Positions 32,908-45,873 of a stretch of DNA of 64,000 bases are shown in pieces (the first letter of the stretch is position 1; each line of letters begins with the position of its first letter). The translations under genes and the position numbers were made by a program. The notes beneath the pieces are model-generated. The model ran no database searches. It worked only from the letters and a program-made list of their open reading frames with translations, and was not told the DNA's origin. This DNA is from Staphylotrichum longicolle (taxonomy: Eukaryota > Ascomycota > Sordariomycetes > Sordariales > Chaetomiaceae), in contig JAHCVI010000001.1 in the NCBI GenBank assembly GCA_019096155.1, positions 5,332,001-5,396,000 on the forward strand, written 5' to 3'.

Positions 32908-34681
32908 CTAACCCTTGTACGGCGCGGGGCCGATCATGAGCTCGGGCTTGACCAGAGTATCAAACTCCTCCTCAGTCAGCGCGTTCAGCTCCATGGCGCT
33001 CTGCTTAAGCGTCAGGCCCTTCTTGTGCGCGTTCTTGGCCACCTTGCTAGCCATGTCGTAGCCGATCTTGGGGTTGAGGCAGGTGACGAGCATGAGCCTG
33101 AAAGGCAAAAAGAGGAGCTGTGTCAGCTCTGCACAGCGGGTGAGTGATAACAAGCTTTAGGGACAAAACTTACGACTCCTTCATGATGCTGGCAATCTTC
33201 TCCTCGTTCGCCTGAAGACCAGCAACCAGGTTCTTCTCGAAGCTGCGCATGCCGTCCGCCAGCAGACGGATGCTGTGGAGCAGGTTGCGGATCACCAGCG
33301 GCTTGTAGACGTTGAGCTCAAACTGGCCGTTCATGCCGCCGATGGTGCAGGCGACGTTGTTGCCCATGACCTGCGCGCACACCATCGTGAGCGCCTCGCA
33401 CTGCGTCGGGTTGACCTTGCCGGGCATGATGGAGCTGCCGGGCTCGTTCTCGGGCAGGATCAGCTCGCCGAGGCCGCACCGCGGGCCGCTGCCGAGGTAG
33501 CGGATGTCCTGCGCGATCTTGGTGAGCGACGCCGCGAGCGTGTTGAGGCTGCCGTGCGCCTGCACGATGGCGTCGTGCGCCGCCAGCGACTCGAACTTGT
33601 TGGGCGCCGTCTTGAACTCGGTGCCCGTCATCTTGCTGACCTCCTCCGCGATGCCCTCGGCGAAGCCAACAAAGGTGTTGATGCCCGTGCCGACGGCCGT
33701 GCCGCCCTGAGCCAGGAGGCGGAGGTCGGGCAGCGAGCTCTCGACGCGCTTGATGCCAAAGTCAAGCTGCGCGACGTAGCCGCTGAACTCCTGCGCCAGC
33801 GTGAGGGGGGTGGCGTCCTGGAGATGTGTGCGGCCGATCTTGATGATCTTCTTGGCCTCGAAGTCGTCCACCTTGGCCTGCAGGGCCGCCCGCAGGCTGT
33901 GCAGCGCCGGCAGCAGCTCGCCCTCGATCTCCAGGACGGCGGCGATGTGCATGACGGTAGGGAAGGTGTCGTTGGACGAGGCGGAGCGGTTGACGTGGTC
34001 GTTGGGGTGCACCGGCTTCTTGGTGCCCATGGTGCCGCCGAGGATCTCGATGGCCCGGTTGCTGATGACCTCGTTGGCGTTCATGTTGGACTGCGTGCCG
34101 GAGCCGGTCTGCCAGACGACGAGGGGGAAGTGGTCGAGCAGCTTGAGGTCCGCGACCTCCTGCGCGGCCTGCTGGATGGCCTTGCCAATCTTGGGATCTG
34201 AAAGCCAGAGGAAGATGCGGGGTTAGCTTTTGCGAGCCATGGTGGTACGGAGCGCTCTGCTGAGATCGGGGCTGCAATTACCAAGGCCATAGCGCATGTT
34301 CACCGTCGCCGCAGCGCCCTTGAGAATGCCAAAAGCCTTGACGATGGGCGGCGGCATGCGGTCCTGGGGCTGGTTGATGCGGAAGTTCTCGAGCGAGCGC
34401 TCCGTCTGGGCGCCCCAGTACTTGTCGGCCGGGACCTGCACCTCGCCGAAGGCATCGCTCTCGGTTCTCGTCTTTGCGGCCATCCTTGTTGCGCTGCCGT
34501 GGAAATACCTCTGGTGTTGCTGAAGCGCGGGGTTTGCAGAGCGGGCTGCAAGCGACGAAACGGGGGTCTTGGGCGATGACGCGTGCAGACATGTGCTGCT
34601 CAGCGACCGGATGGCTGCCCTCGGCACACCCAGGCTGCCGCGGGCTGCTGCGGGCCCTGCCACACGAACCGATCGAAGCAT
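32908..34681 (-). CDS. FUM1: Fumarate hydratase class II (fumarase), mitochondrial
   Basis: Exons 34681-34282, 34197-33174 and 33097-32908 encode 537 residues. The signature [11 protein letters not shown] (about 385) holds the catalytic serine loop; [21 protein letters not shown] and [10 protein letters not shown] are the substrate-site segments. The enzyme converts fumarate to malate in the TCA cycle. Residues 1-66 are rich in Arg, Ser and Ala without acidic residues, as in a mitochondrial presequence. An in-frame Met 67 (34483) in good context (A at -3, G at +4) sits exactly where the mature enzyme begins ([11 protein letters not shown]). This allows a cytosolic form by leaky scanning or a second transcript; that is inference. 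It lies next to malate synthase on the same strand. Confidence 0.96.
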
Positions 34682-35551
34682 GCTGAAAGTCGGATGACCT
34701 AAGAGATTGGGCCTGTAACCACGTGCAGAGAGGGTGATCGGAGCCTAAAACCGAAGCGATGCGCCCGTAATGATCGTAAAATAACCTGGAAGGACACCAG
34801 AGATTCCCCCGAGGCAGCTATGGATGGACAAGTTGGCGGTGATGCGCAAAAAATTGAGATGCCTTCTTTTTTTTTCCCTCACGTCGCGGCGGCGAGCGGC
34901 GACCAAATAATTCCCCTGCCGCCTCCCAGTCAGGTCCCGTCCCCAACAAGTTGGCTGATCCGGTGCCCCGGTCCGGAACATCCCGGTCGCGAATCGGCAG
35001 CAGGCTTCGGAAGCCAACAGAACTGGGCCCCCCTGCATCTTCGAGTGCCCCTGGCAACGAGCCCCTGAACAACCGTGTAAGGCGTTTGCCACCAGACACC
35101 ACCGGCTCTGGACGAGAAACTCTAGAGTCTAGTCCTGGAAGAACAGACATCTGCCTGAGTGCAATGTATTCCCATTTCAGCTATCAATTATGCTGTTACA
35201 AACGAGAAACAATCCTCCACCATCTTGCGGGGTATCTGCCGCATCCGCCCCCGGATAAATATTTACACCCTGAAAATCAGCCCCTGACTCCCTGTTGCCT
35301 CTCTCGCCCGGGGGCCTACAACACCGTAATCCAACATCATTACCTGATCCACACACCAGTCTTTCCTGCCTCCTCTCACCCTCACTGCTCAACTTGCTTA
35401 CCAGCCCAACCGGCATGTTATTCGTCTGGTAGCACTCCGCAAACAAAAGAAAAGGCGAACGAAACTGGCCACTTCCCAAACTGCCAACTCAAAAAAACGA
35501 CCGTTGACTTGCCCCCAACCAAGCAAAACAGTCGAGAAACATTGCCGAAAT
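34682..35551. other. Spacer between fumarase 5' and kinase 3' ends
   Basis: No supported gene. It holds the fumarase promoter and the 3' UTR of the kinase gene. A palindromic AAATATTT occurs near 35257. Confidence 0.4.
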
Positions 35552-38500
35552 TCAAGAATTGAGCGTCTTGATCATCATATTGACCTTCCGCTTATCAGTG
35601 ACGAGCAGAGCGCGTGTGCCAAACGCCGCGTTGATCGCCTCCACCACCCTGTGGAAGCTGCTGGCCGCGCCCTTCTCCTGCGTGAAGCGGGCAATGCTGA
35701 GCTGGTTGCGCTTGCCGTGTTCAATAACCGTCATGAGCTCGACAGCAAACGACACCTCCTTGAGGTTGAGGTCTGCGAAGAAGTGGTCAGTCATGACTAA
35801 GTACCTCTAAGAGGCAAGGATGCAGCACAGGGAGAAAACGTACAATTCTTTGCACCGACCCGGGCAAAGATGATGTTGCGGCCCTTGTCGACCTCGACAT
35901 CTTTGATGCCGTACCTGCGCCACTCACGAAGCAAGATGGCCACCTCCTGTCGGGCACGCCGCTTGGGGATGTTGAAGCAGAGATGGCGCATCGCGGGCTT
36001 GACGCGGAAGAGGCGGGCCAGCCAGTTCTGTTGCACCTCAATCTTGCGGATCCCGCCGTCGCTCTCGGACCAGACGCTGTGCGCGATACCGCTCATGATC
36101 CTGGATTCCTTGCTGGCGCGCTTCTTTATTGTCTTCTCATTCCGAGCGCGAACGTCGTCGGGGTCCGAGTCTGAATAATTAGCAAATGGAAAGGTGTGCA
36201 GTTCTAAAAACACTCTTTTTTCTTACCTGCAAGCGACATCTTCACTTCGTCTTTACCACCCTTCCAAAACGCAAAGCCAAACGACTTCTTCTTCTGAGCA
36301 CGCGGCATCGAGAGGTCGTCAGTTGAGTTCGACACAGGGCGGCTAAGCCGGTTGGCTTCAGCATCGGCCATGGTCTCCTTGGAACGGACACTGCTGTCGG
36401 TCACAGTCACAAAGCTCGAGGAGCTGGCGTCTTCTTTAGGTGTTCGCTTGAACCAGGAAGAAACCCTCTTCTTGGGCGGGACGGCATCGCTCCCGTTGTT
36501 ATCCGACGTCTGGCTCTTCTGGTGCGACCCGTAAGATGCGTGTCTATTCTGGTCTTGGGTCAAGGGTGCCACTGTCGGTTTGGCGACCCCGGCGTTCTGC
36601 GACACTTTGCGGACATTGAGAGGCTCTGGAATTATGGCAGGATCAGCTCCTCTTGCTGACGGCGAGTTGACGACGCGGATTGTGTTCTCGGCCCTGGCGA
36701 GAAAATCCAAGCCCTTGTTCTTAGCACGGGTGGGTGTCTCCAGGGCGCTCGCAGCAGTGTCATGTTTGCCCGGATTGCGTCTCATCCAGTCATCTGGCGT
36801 GTTCTCGTAGATGGAGGGCAGCTGCCTCGCCTCCTTCATGCCCCGTTCATACACCGGCTCGGAAACAACGCGTCGCTCAGGCACCCTGACTGCCCGGCTG
36901 GAATGGAGGCTGCTGGGCCCGTGATTTCGGATCGAGAGAGGTGAGACGGTGGACTGCGATGGAACCGGCGGCAGTGGCCGGTTGTCCCAAGGACGGGTCC
37001 CATTCGTGGAGTCTAGCTGTTCCGAAAGACGCACTGCTGGCAAGGTTCCCAGTGACAAGGTGAAAGGGCTCGTCTCGCGCGACGCAGTTCCGACTTCCGT
37101 GGATTCCGACGTGAGAAGCGAGCTGCGGAAAGCCTCGTCACAGTCACGGGCGATGCGGTAACCAAGCTGCTCAAGCTCTTCGCTCCAGATGAACGTGTCA
37201 TCCGTTGTGTCACCAACATCCATCATCGACCTAGCCGCCGTGATTTTGGTAGCGCTCGGCTCCTTGGCCAAGCTAGAGGGCGAGCGCGCGTCTCGGTCAT
37301 ACGCCGTATCGGCCCCTGTGGAGCTAGCTGGTGCTGCCAGTGAAGCATGGCGGTTCCGACGATGACGGTTGCCTTTGTTGCGGACGCTCGAGAAATCCAC
37401 GGAGCGTTTGGATCGGTTGTTCGCACGCACACGAGGGTTGCTCTGGTAGCTGCGGATGGAACTCATCGAGGTCTGTGGCGACCTTAGCTGGCCAGCTGTG
37501 CTTGTACGCCGAGAGTTCGTTCTGGCGCGCTGGCGAAAGGAGCCATTCACCGAGTGGTATGAGCGGTATGAGTGCGAGACGGTGGTAGGAGACGGTCCGA
37601 CTCCCGGTTCAGGGGTGCCGCGGTGGATGATGATCTTGGCATGGCTTGCTTGCGAAGCGCAGGGCTGCAGGACACGGGATGCGTTATACGGATCGTAGCT
37701 TCGGACGGTTCCGACATCGTCCACATCCGGGACATTAGAGATTACAGTGAACCGGGACACGGTCCGCGAATGGCCATTCCGCCCGGGCTTGGTGAACTGA
37801 CATGTTGAGATACGCTTGCCCCAGTTGGGTGGCTTGAGGTGATGGAAATCGCTCTTCGAAATGGGTACGTTGTTGTTGTAGTTCTCCAACTGGGCCTCGC
37901 GGTGATTGTAAAGAAGCCAATAAAACAGCTTCTGATCATTTGGCCTGCCATACTAGTTAGCATTGTATGGGAGAAGGGAGAACAGAGAATATGTGACTGA
38001 CTTGTCTTGCTTGAGCTTCTCGTGGAGGGCAGCTTCGGAGTATGTATGCCAGAGAGCCTTCAGCTGACGCAAGATCTGGATGTCGATTTCTTCCGGCATC
38101 GGCGCGGCATCCATGTTCCGCAACGCATTCTGCGACTGCCCGTCCCACTTTTGGTATTCATCCAGATAATGGTACTTTTTAATGAGAGCGTGCCGCCACA
38201 TCTGCTTCATCGTGATGCGGTGGGCAGGCTGGTCTACCAGGACCCTCCGGATCAAATCCTTGGCCTCCCGCGTCAGGTGCGGAGGCATCTTGTACTCTGC
38301 ACGCTTCGCCTTCGCCAACATGACACCCATGTCGTCATCATCAAACGGCAAACGCCCCGCCAACATGGCGAAGAGAATGACGCCCATGCTCCAGATGTCC
38401 ACGGCCGAGCCCTTGTAGAACTGGTGGCGAAGCAGCTCAGGAGCAGCATAATGGGGGCTTCCACATGCCGTACGAAGCTGGTGACTGGGGTTCTGCTGCA

Positions 38501-39463
38501 GGGCTGCCATCCCAAAGTCGGCGATCTTGATCTGCCCGTTTGCTTTCAGCAGGATGTTCTCGGGCTTCAGGTCGCGATGGCAGATGTTGAACGAGTGACA
38601 GTACTCCAGAGCGGTCATGATCTGGCGGAAGTAGAAGATGGCTTCCTCTTCCTGGAGTGGGCCATTCCAGTTGATGAACTCAAAGAGATCTCCCTTCTCA
38701 ACATACTCCGTAACCAGATAGCTGAGGATCAACAGAAGTTAGCTTCAGCAAGGAAGGGGATTGTGCAATAGTCCAAGACTTACATCTCGGACCTGTTCTC
38801 CCAAATGTCGAGCAGCTCGATAATATTGGGGTGCCGGATAAGCTTGAGGATAGCGACCTCTCGCTCAATGGCCAGAGGCATCCGGCGGAGTCCGCCATCC
38901 GCCCCGGTGGTTGGCTTCCTGTAGTCGATCCGGTCCAGGTTTGCCAGGCTGCCGGCCTGGGTCATGTGGGCGGTGCTTTTGGCTACAATCTTGATTGCCA
39001 CAAGCTGATGGGATACCCGGTGGCGGGCCAGGCGAACGCGTGCTGAGGAGCCTTTGCCCAACGTCTTGCCAAGTTGCCATGGTCCGATATGGGTCTTGAG
39101 CTGGCGCGTGCTGGACGCGTTTGAAGAGACATTGGAGAACTGAGAGACGCGCCGAGATTCAGAGGCATCATGGAGATCCTGTGCAATGGCCGAAAGACGC
39201 GGGTTCGCTAGTCCGGGCTCAATCTGCACTGGAGCTGGCGCGTGCTGTGAACGCTGTTCAACTTGGGCGTAGTTGACAGTGAGAACGGGATTGGAGCGAC
39301 CTCGAGCGGCGTTCTTGGACTTGGACAGAGCGTGGTTCTCAATATCGCCTGGCTGGTGCCGACGGCTGACGTTGGCAACAGTGGCATGGTTGATCCGCTG
39401 GGTCGCGTCACCCAATGGCTGGCGAGGGCCCTGCTGCCGCGAGGCGTTGTGGTGATCCATCAT
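35552..39463 (-). CDS. HSL1: HSL1/GIN4-type septin-associated Ser/Thr kinase (Nim1 family)
   Basis: Five predicted exons (39463-38784, 38721-38002, 37944-36227, 36170-35844, 35772-35552) give 1221 residues. The kinase domain spans about 128-415: glycine loop LGKGSSARVRL, VAIKIV Lys 158, HRDLKPEN (about 272), IADFGMAA and the activation segment ACGSPHYAAPE. After it comes a long Ser-rich disordered region and a C-terminal Arg/Lys-rich module (about 1040-1221: NWLARLFRVKPAM, then NLKEVSFAVELMTV), matching the lipid-binding KA1-like end of HSL1/GIN4 kinases. These kinases couple septin assembly at the bud neck or hyphal septum to mitotic entry via Wee1. The start is the first of two adjacent ATGs; an upstream extension in frame has a hydrophobic run but lacks family similarity. 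Confidence 0.93.
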
Positions 39464-41208
39464 GGTCAGACCAACAAAGCAACGACTCAATGCATCATTG
39501 ATCGCAGAGGCGACCAAGAAAAGCAAGAGAGTTGTGATGTGGAAGAGGAGTTGAGATCGACCCGGCCAGATGGGGAGCGTTGAGGGGGTGTGGAGGAAGG
39601 CCCGCGACTGCGCCGGGGAGAAATGAGCGACACCCACGCGTGTGGTGGGAGGATGCCCGGTTTGCAGTCGGGTAGAATTGAAAGCAAGGTCAAGTCAACA
39701 AGAAGGAGAGTGTGAGCTGGAAAGAAGTGAGTGGATGCGACCGACAGCAACAGCGCGCCCGATGGTGCTAACGGGACGCGCGAGGAGAGCCAGGCGACAG
39801 GAAAGTAAATGAGCAGAGTGAGCAGGTCGTGTGGCCCAAGTGCAGTGCCTAGGCCGGCCTCTCGGTGCCAGTGCAAGGTAAAGTACGTCTGTTGGGAAGG
39901 AGGGGTCAACACAGGAAACACTGGAACGCAGTGTCTCGGTCGCTCCGGGAGCATGACAGCACCGAGCAGTCAAGAACGCGAACAATAACGCGCCAGGAGG
40001 GAATGCTTGCTCACCCACGCTTGATCGCAGACAACAACGCGTTTCTTATCCCAACTTTGCACACACACTTCGGTCATGATCTGATTGGTTACTCGCCGTT
40101 GCCTCGCGGGTTTCGTCTCATGGGGTGGCATCTCACCCGGCCTCGACATGCTGGGCATACGACGAAGACAACAGACGACACGGGGACTCAGGACACTATC
40201 AGCAGATAAAAGCTAGACAGAATACCCACCCACGTAGATACCATAACACAGTACTCGCCCAATCCATCCAATGTCTCATGCCCAGAGAGAGAGCCGATCG
40301 GGATGTCTCTCGTCGGTCGGGGCTCCAAGTTTGGGTACGGCATAGTGCAGATCAGCTCAATCAGCCTTGGAATCACATACCAGCAATCGCACATTGCCTG
40401 TTGGAGTAATCACAGGATTCTTGAATTCCAATGAGTGCGTCAGAGAGAACCGACAGAACCGCCGACCAGCCATGGGAAAAGTCCAACACAGACGAGACAG
40501 CGGAGTGGGTGGGACACAGAACAGTTGCGTCGAGGGGTGGGCAAATAATCGCCCATAAGCAGAGAATTTGAGAAAAGGAGCCCGACGTCCACTGATGGCA
40601 TGTCTTCGCGTGTCCATTGTCGAATGCTAGAACAAGGCCTGGGGAAAGGGAGGACGTTGATGAGTTGGGTGGGTCTCGGAGGTATCGACAGGGGCCAGGT
40701 CCCCACGAAATGGTGTAGGTACAGTGCTATTTTCATCCCGTTACTGTGCGTATTGAGTGGTTTGCCAATTGGGAGGTACTTTTTGAACCAGCAGCAACGA
40801 AATCGTGGATGTGACCTCTGGACAGGAGTTACATCATGCTCAGGAGATTTAATCCGGCGAGATACACAGTATAGAACATGAATACAGAATCAGACGCTGA
40901 GCCTCCGTTTTTGACCTGTTCTTCCTGCTTGGGAACCTGCCTTTGTTCTCTGTTGTGCCTCCCAGATTTGGGTGCCACACTAACAGCGCAAGCACAGTAA
41001 CTGCGGGGACCCTTGCACGTTCTTTGAAGCTGCAAGACGCGTCGCGTTTTCGAGCCAGGAACCACTTCTCAATGCCAACCCCTCGGTCAATTCCAGCTGG
41101 CTGACATTCAAAAACGTCGCGACCGGCCACGGCAAGCGATTCCTGACGACCTGAGATAGGTCCAGAACCTGCGTGTAGATCAGGATCTGACCTTTCCTCG
41201 CCGCCGAC
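39464..41208. promoter_or_regulatory. Divergent spacer, HSL1 (-) and SMC5 (+)
   Basis: No supported gene in 1.7 kb; it carries both promoters. An inverted CCAAT box lies near 40080-40090. No obvious uORF or RNA gene. Confidence 0.4.
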
Positions 41209-44200
41209 ATGGCCGACCGAACCTGCCACAGTGTGCCAGTCGACGGCGATGCCCGCTCCCTGGCACCGGGGTTCCAACATGGCCATGCCAACCCCTCAGC
41301 AGCAGTCAATCTTTTCAGTTTTCTCAGGCTAAGGGGTGGTGACGGTTCACGCGATTTCACCCAAAGCGAGGATGGCATCCCGTCAGATGAAGACCAGCCT
41401 CAGCCGCGACGAAGACGGGCAGCGGTGCCTCGGGCTCGAAATGGCACATCGAACTCCGACTTTCAGCCCGGGGCTATCGTTCGTGTCAAGGTGCAAAACT
41501 TCGTGACGTACGAAGAGGCCGAGTTCTTTCTGGGCCCGAATCTGAACATGGTCATTGGACCCAACGGCACCGGCAAAAGCTCGCTCGTCTGCGCCATCTG
41601 CTTGGGGTTGGGGTACGCTTCGAATGTCTTGGGGCGTGCAAGTGCCTTTGGCGACTTCGTCAAACACGGAAAGGACGAGGCCGAGATCGAGGTCGAGCTG
41701 CAAAGGAAGCCCGAACACTCCGAGAACTATGTGGTTGGGCTGTGCATCAGGCGGGAGGACAACAGCAGAAAGTTCACCATCAATGGCCAGAGGGTGTCAC
41801 ACAAGGAGGTCCAGAAGCTCATGCGGTCACTCAGAATCCAGATCGACAATCTGTGTCAGTTCCTGCCCCAAGACAAGGTCGCTGAGTTCGCTGCCCTCAC
41901 CCCAGTCGAGCTGCTCGAGAAGACGCTCCATGCGGCCGCGGCGGAGGAGATGATCAGTTGGAGAGTCGAACTCAAGGAGTATTACAAGTTGCAGAAGGAC
42001 ACGGAGCACAGCGGAGAGAAGATTCGGGAGGAGCTCCGCAAGATGGAAGCGCGCCAGCAAGTTCTTCAGGCCGATGTCGAGAAACTCCGAGAACGGAAAG
42101 CGATTCAAGAGGAACTCGAGCAGCTTCACCAACTGCGTGTCGTGGTCAAATACTACGATGCCCGAAAAAAGTTCAAGGAGGCAAAGGCCCGGAAAGTCGA
42201 GTCCGAGCGCTCCCTCAAGCGCCTCCAGAACAGCGTCGCCCCTGCGCTTCAAGCTGTCAACAAGAAGCAGGAATACCAGTCCAAGATAAAGCTTGTTGTA
42301 ACCGACAGGCAGCACCGACTGCAGGCCGCCGAAACTGCTGCCGATACCGCAGTGGGCCGTGTGGAATCGGCCCAGGTCAAGTGCCAGGAACTGATCGTCA
42401 AGAAGGAGGCAGAACGGGTGAACTTCTCAGCCAAAAAGCAGGAGCTCGGCCGTCTGCGGAAGAAAATCACCGATTTGGAGGCCAGCTATCGGCGAGCACC
42501 CAAAGACTTTGATGCCGCGGATTGGAACAGGAGAATTGTTCGTCCCCCATGATACCTCACAGTGCCTGCTATCCCTTTTGCTGACCGTTCAACTACAGCG
42601 AGAGCAGGAGCATTTGCAACGCGAGAAGGAGACGGAATCCGGAGACGTAGTAGAGGAAATGAACCGAATACGACTCCAGGCAGGCGAAAACCGCGAGCAA
42701 TTGACGGGACTGCAAAAGAGTCTACACGAACTCGAATCACAGCAAGGCCAATTGCTTAACCAGCTGAGGAGGCTGGATCCTGATGTTGCGAAGGGCTGGG
42801 AGTGGTTGAGGGACAACCAGGACGGCTTTGAGAAGGAGGTCTTTGGCCCTCCCATGCTGACATGCTCTGTTAAGGACAAGCGCTACACTGACCTCGTTCA
42901 GTCCATGCTGCAGGCAGGCGACTTTCTGTGCTTCACCGCGCAGACCAAGCAAGACCACAAGAAGCTTAGCGACCAGTTCTACAGCAAGATGGGCCTTTCT
43001 GTTACGATCCGCACCTGCTTCACCCCTTACAGCTCTTTCCAGCCACCCCTGTCAAAGGACGAGTTGTCTCATCTTGGATTTGACGGCTATGTCAATGAAT
43101 ACCTGGATGGACCGGAACCGGTCCTTGCTATGCTCTGCTCTGAAAAGAGGTTGCATGCGTCTGCGGTCGCTCTGAGAGACATATCCGATGAGCAATTCGA
43201 GCGGATCCAACAGGTTGAGAAGCTCAGCCAGTTCGCTGCGGGGAGGCAGTTCTACCGCATCACGCGCCGAAGGGAGTACGGTGCCGGAGCCGTTTCCACG
43301 CGCGTGACGCAGTTTGGCCAGGGCCGGTTCTGGGCTGATCAACCTGTGGATGCGGCCGAAAAGACAGAGCTCCTCGAGAAGATCGAGGCTCTCAGAGCAC
43401 ACCGTGCAGCTCTCAAGGAGCAATACGATGCCAAGGAGTTGCACAAGAAGGACTTGGACGCGGAAAAGGCACAAATTGGGAAGAAAATTGTACGTTTCCT
43501 AGTCGTCTGCCATGCACCTAAATCTTGCTGACACGGGAGTAGTTGGAACTTCGGGCGGCGAAAAGTGAACTTCAGCGCGAGTACACAAAATGGCAGGCGT
43601 TGCCTGACAAGATTGGTAGGGATTATTCCTTTCTCTACCCCGGCATTTTCCACTTGGGGCTAACACGCGCGTAGAATCGGAAAAGAGGGCGCTATCGCTC
43701 GCCGATGAAGAGATCACAGAATGCAAAGGTCGGATCCTCGAGCTCGAAAAGCTCCAGGACCAGGCTATTCTGGACAAAGCCAAGGCGGTCCTTCAGCATC
43801 ATGCCAAAATTAGTGGCATTCGAAAGGCGCGTCAGGCGCTGTTTGAGGCCCAGGTCCTCCTTCTCGAAGCCGAGTCGGAGGTGGGTATCCTCAAAGAGAA
43901 GAATTCGGAGATCACCCGGCAGCTGGAGGAGGGCAAGAAGTCCCTCGAAAACATCACGAGGGAGCTGAACGAACAACGCAACATTGCTGCCGAAGCCAAG
44001 ACGCAAGCCATTGCCATTCTAACAGATGAGAATCAGGAAGAGCTTTCGGACAAGGCGAAAGACAAGACCGTTGAGGACGTGGACCAAGCCATTCAGGTGG
44101 AGAAAGCGAAGCTCGAGGTCATTCAAGCCAGCAATCCGACTGCACTGGAGGAGTACGAGCGGTATGCGGTCAGGATCGAGAGAGAGCGCACCAACCAAGC

Positions 44201-44836
44201 AAACTACGAAGCCCGAATGGCGGAGCTTAACGACAGTATCCACAAGATTCGGAGCCAGTGGGAGCCTGGGCTGGACCAGCTCGTGAGCCAGATCAACGAT
44301 GCCTTCAGCTACAACTTTGAGCAAATCAGTTGTGCTGGCGAGGTGGGCGTGCACAAGGACGAAGACTTTGACAAGTGGGCGATCGAGATCAAAGTCAAGT
44401 TTCGGTATGTCGTTTGGTCACCTCGCGAATTGATACAGGAAAGGCTGACCCTTCCGTGTCACACAGTGAGAACGAAACGCTCCAACGGTTGGACCAGCAC
44501 CGTCAGTCGGGCGGCGAGCGCGCTGTCTCGACCATCTTCTACCTGATGGCGCTGCAGTCGATGGCACAGGCGCCGTTCCGGGTGGTCGACGAGATCAACC
44601 AGGGCATGGACCCACGCAACGAGCGCATGGTGCACGAGCGCATGGTGGAGGTTGCTTGCCGCGAGCACACGAGCCAGTACTTCCTCATCACGCCCAAGCT
44701 GCTGCCGGGACTGCGGTACGACGAGCGGATGCGCGTGCACACCATCGTCAGCGGCGAGCAAGTCGACAAGCAGGGGACGGAGAAGATGAACTTTGCAAAC
44801 TTTGTCAAAGTCCAGCGGAGCTTGACGGTCCGCTAG
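41209..44836 (+). CDS. SMC5: SMC5, ATPase subunit of the SMC5/6 complex
   Basis: Five predicted exons (41209-42537, 42599-43489, 43543-43615, 43675-44404, 44467-44836) encode 1130 residues. Order: [17 protein letters not shown], Walker [10 protein letters not shown] (about 117), long coiled coil, hinge region (about 500-650), second coiled coil, then the ABC signature SGGERAVST (about 1021) and Walker [11 protein letters not shown]. This is the SMC5 arrangement. The SMC5/6 complex holds and processes recombination intermediates and is needed for DNA repair. The first intron uses the weak donor GTTCGT, but the junction restores the RRI-REQEH coiled coil. The first ~80 residues are not conserved, so the start codon is uncertain. 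Confidence 0.95.
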
Positions 44837-45873
44837 TACATGGGGGAGGAGAAAATAATGACATCCTGACGACCATGATGGCATGAGTGGGTTCCAATAT
44901 GGGATCTGCTCTTGGACCCCGAATAGGGGTCTTTCAGTGGAGCAGTGAAGGGACCAACAGGATTGAGGTCTAAATTAAGCACGCATTCATACACGTGACA
45001 GAACAGCATTTTGATATCTTGAAATGATATTTTCTGTTACTAGATATTGCTGTGTTCATTGGTCAAGCGCAGTGATGTGGATGACTTCGTTTTCCTGTTG
45101 GCAGGAAACAGGAATGAGTCTGAAGAACGACATCATCTTTGATGTCTGCGTGCCAAGAATGACGATGGGGTCCCGATGGGTCTGTCCAAGGCCGCCAAGC
45201 ATGGCCCCCACACACCAGGCGCGAACCCACTGACGTCATGTTCGTCCCATGAAGAGACCCTGACGAACGCCCTGGGAAAGCACAGGGGAGGTACCCAGGT
45301 ACCGTGTGGGTGGCTTTCAGCTGCAATCGGATTTCTGCATGATTACCTTAGGTTCATCGGATGCTGCAGGGAAACGTACTGATGCCCTGGCGACAGATTC
45401 CCTTGTTCGTCTGCATTTCCGTTTCTGTATGGTGTCATCATCGCTTTTGGAACAAGGCGAGAGCCGAACAACCCAGACGTTTCGAGGGCGTCAGGGAGCT
45501 GCAAGGCACCCTCTGAACACGACAAGCCCATGGTTGGCTGGGACGAAATGTCACACGTAGCGATCTTCAAAAACAAGCGACCACACGGGCGGGCAACCGA
45601 CCTTCGGCTTGGTGACGTCACCAGCCACTTACACGGCACTCAAGGTCTTGATGAGTGGGATGGGGGTGATGAACACAAACGAGGCCGGAACCAGCGAGGG
45701 ACTGAATACATATATCCCACAAATCTCCGTCTTTGAGACACTTGTTCATCACACACACAACATCTACCAAAGCAAACCAAGCATACACTGCAACTTTTGA
45801 GCATACACTCAACCCTCCATCACATACAACACCCAAAACCACCACCCAACTAAATCAACAAAACACCTTCAAA
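44837..45873. promoter_or_regulatory. Spacer before the 83-residue gene
   Basis: No other gene is seen. A TATATCCC-type TATA element at 45709-45716 lies about 160 bases before the start of the miniprotein gene. A GGTACC-CA-GGTACC repeat is at 45290-45303. Confidence 0.4.
45709..45716 (+). promoter_or_regulatory. TATA-like box, 83-residue gene
   Basis: CATATATC on the plus strand, 158-165 bases before the start codon, followed by a CA-rich leader typical of highly expressed fungal genes. Confidence 0.4.

Noticed and set aside
33275..34201. 308-codon plus-strand frame
   Set aside because: Antisense to fumarase; Leu/Ala/Val/Arg-rich composition typical of a shadow frame.
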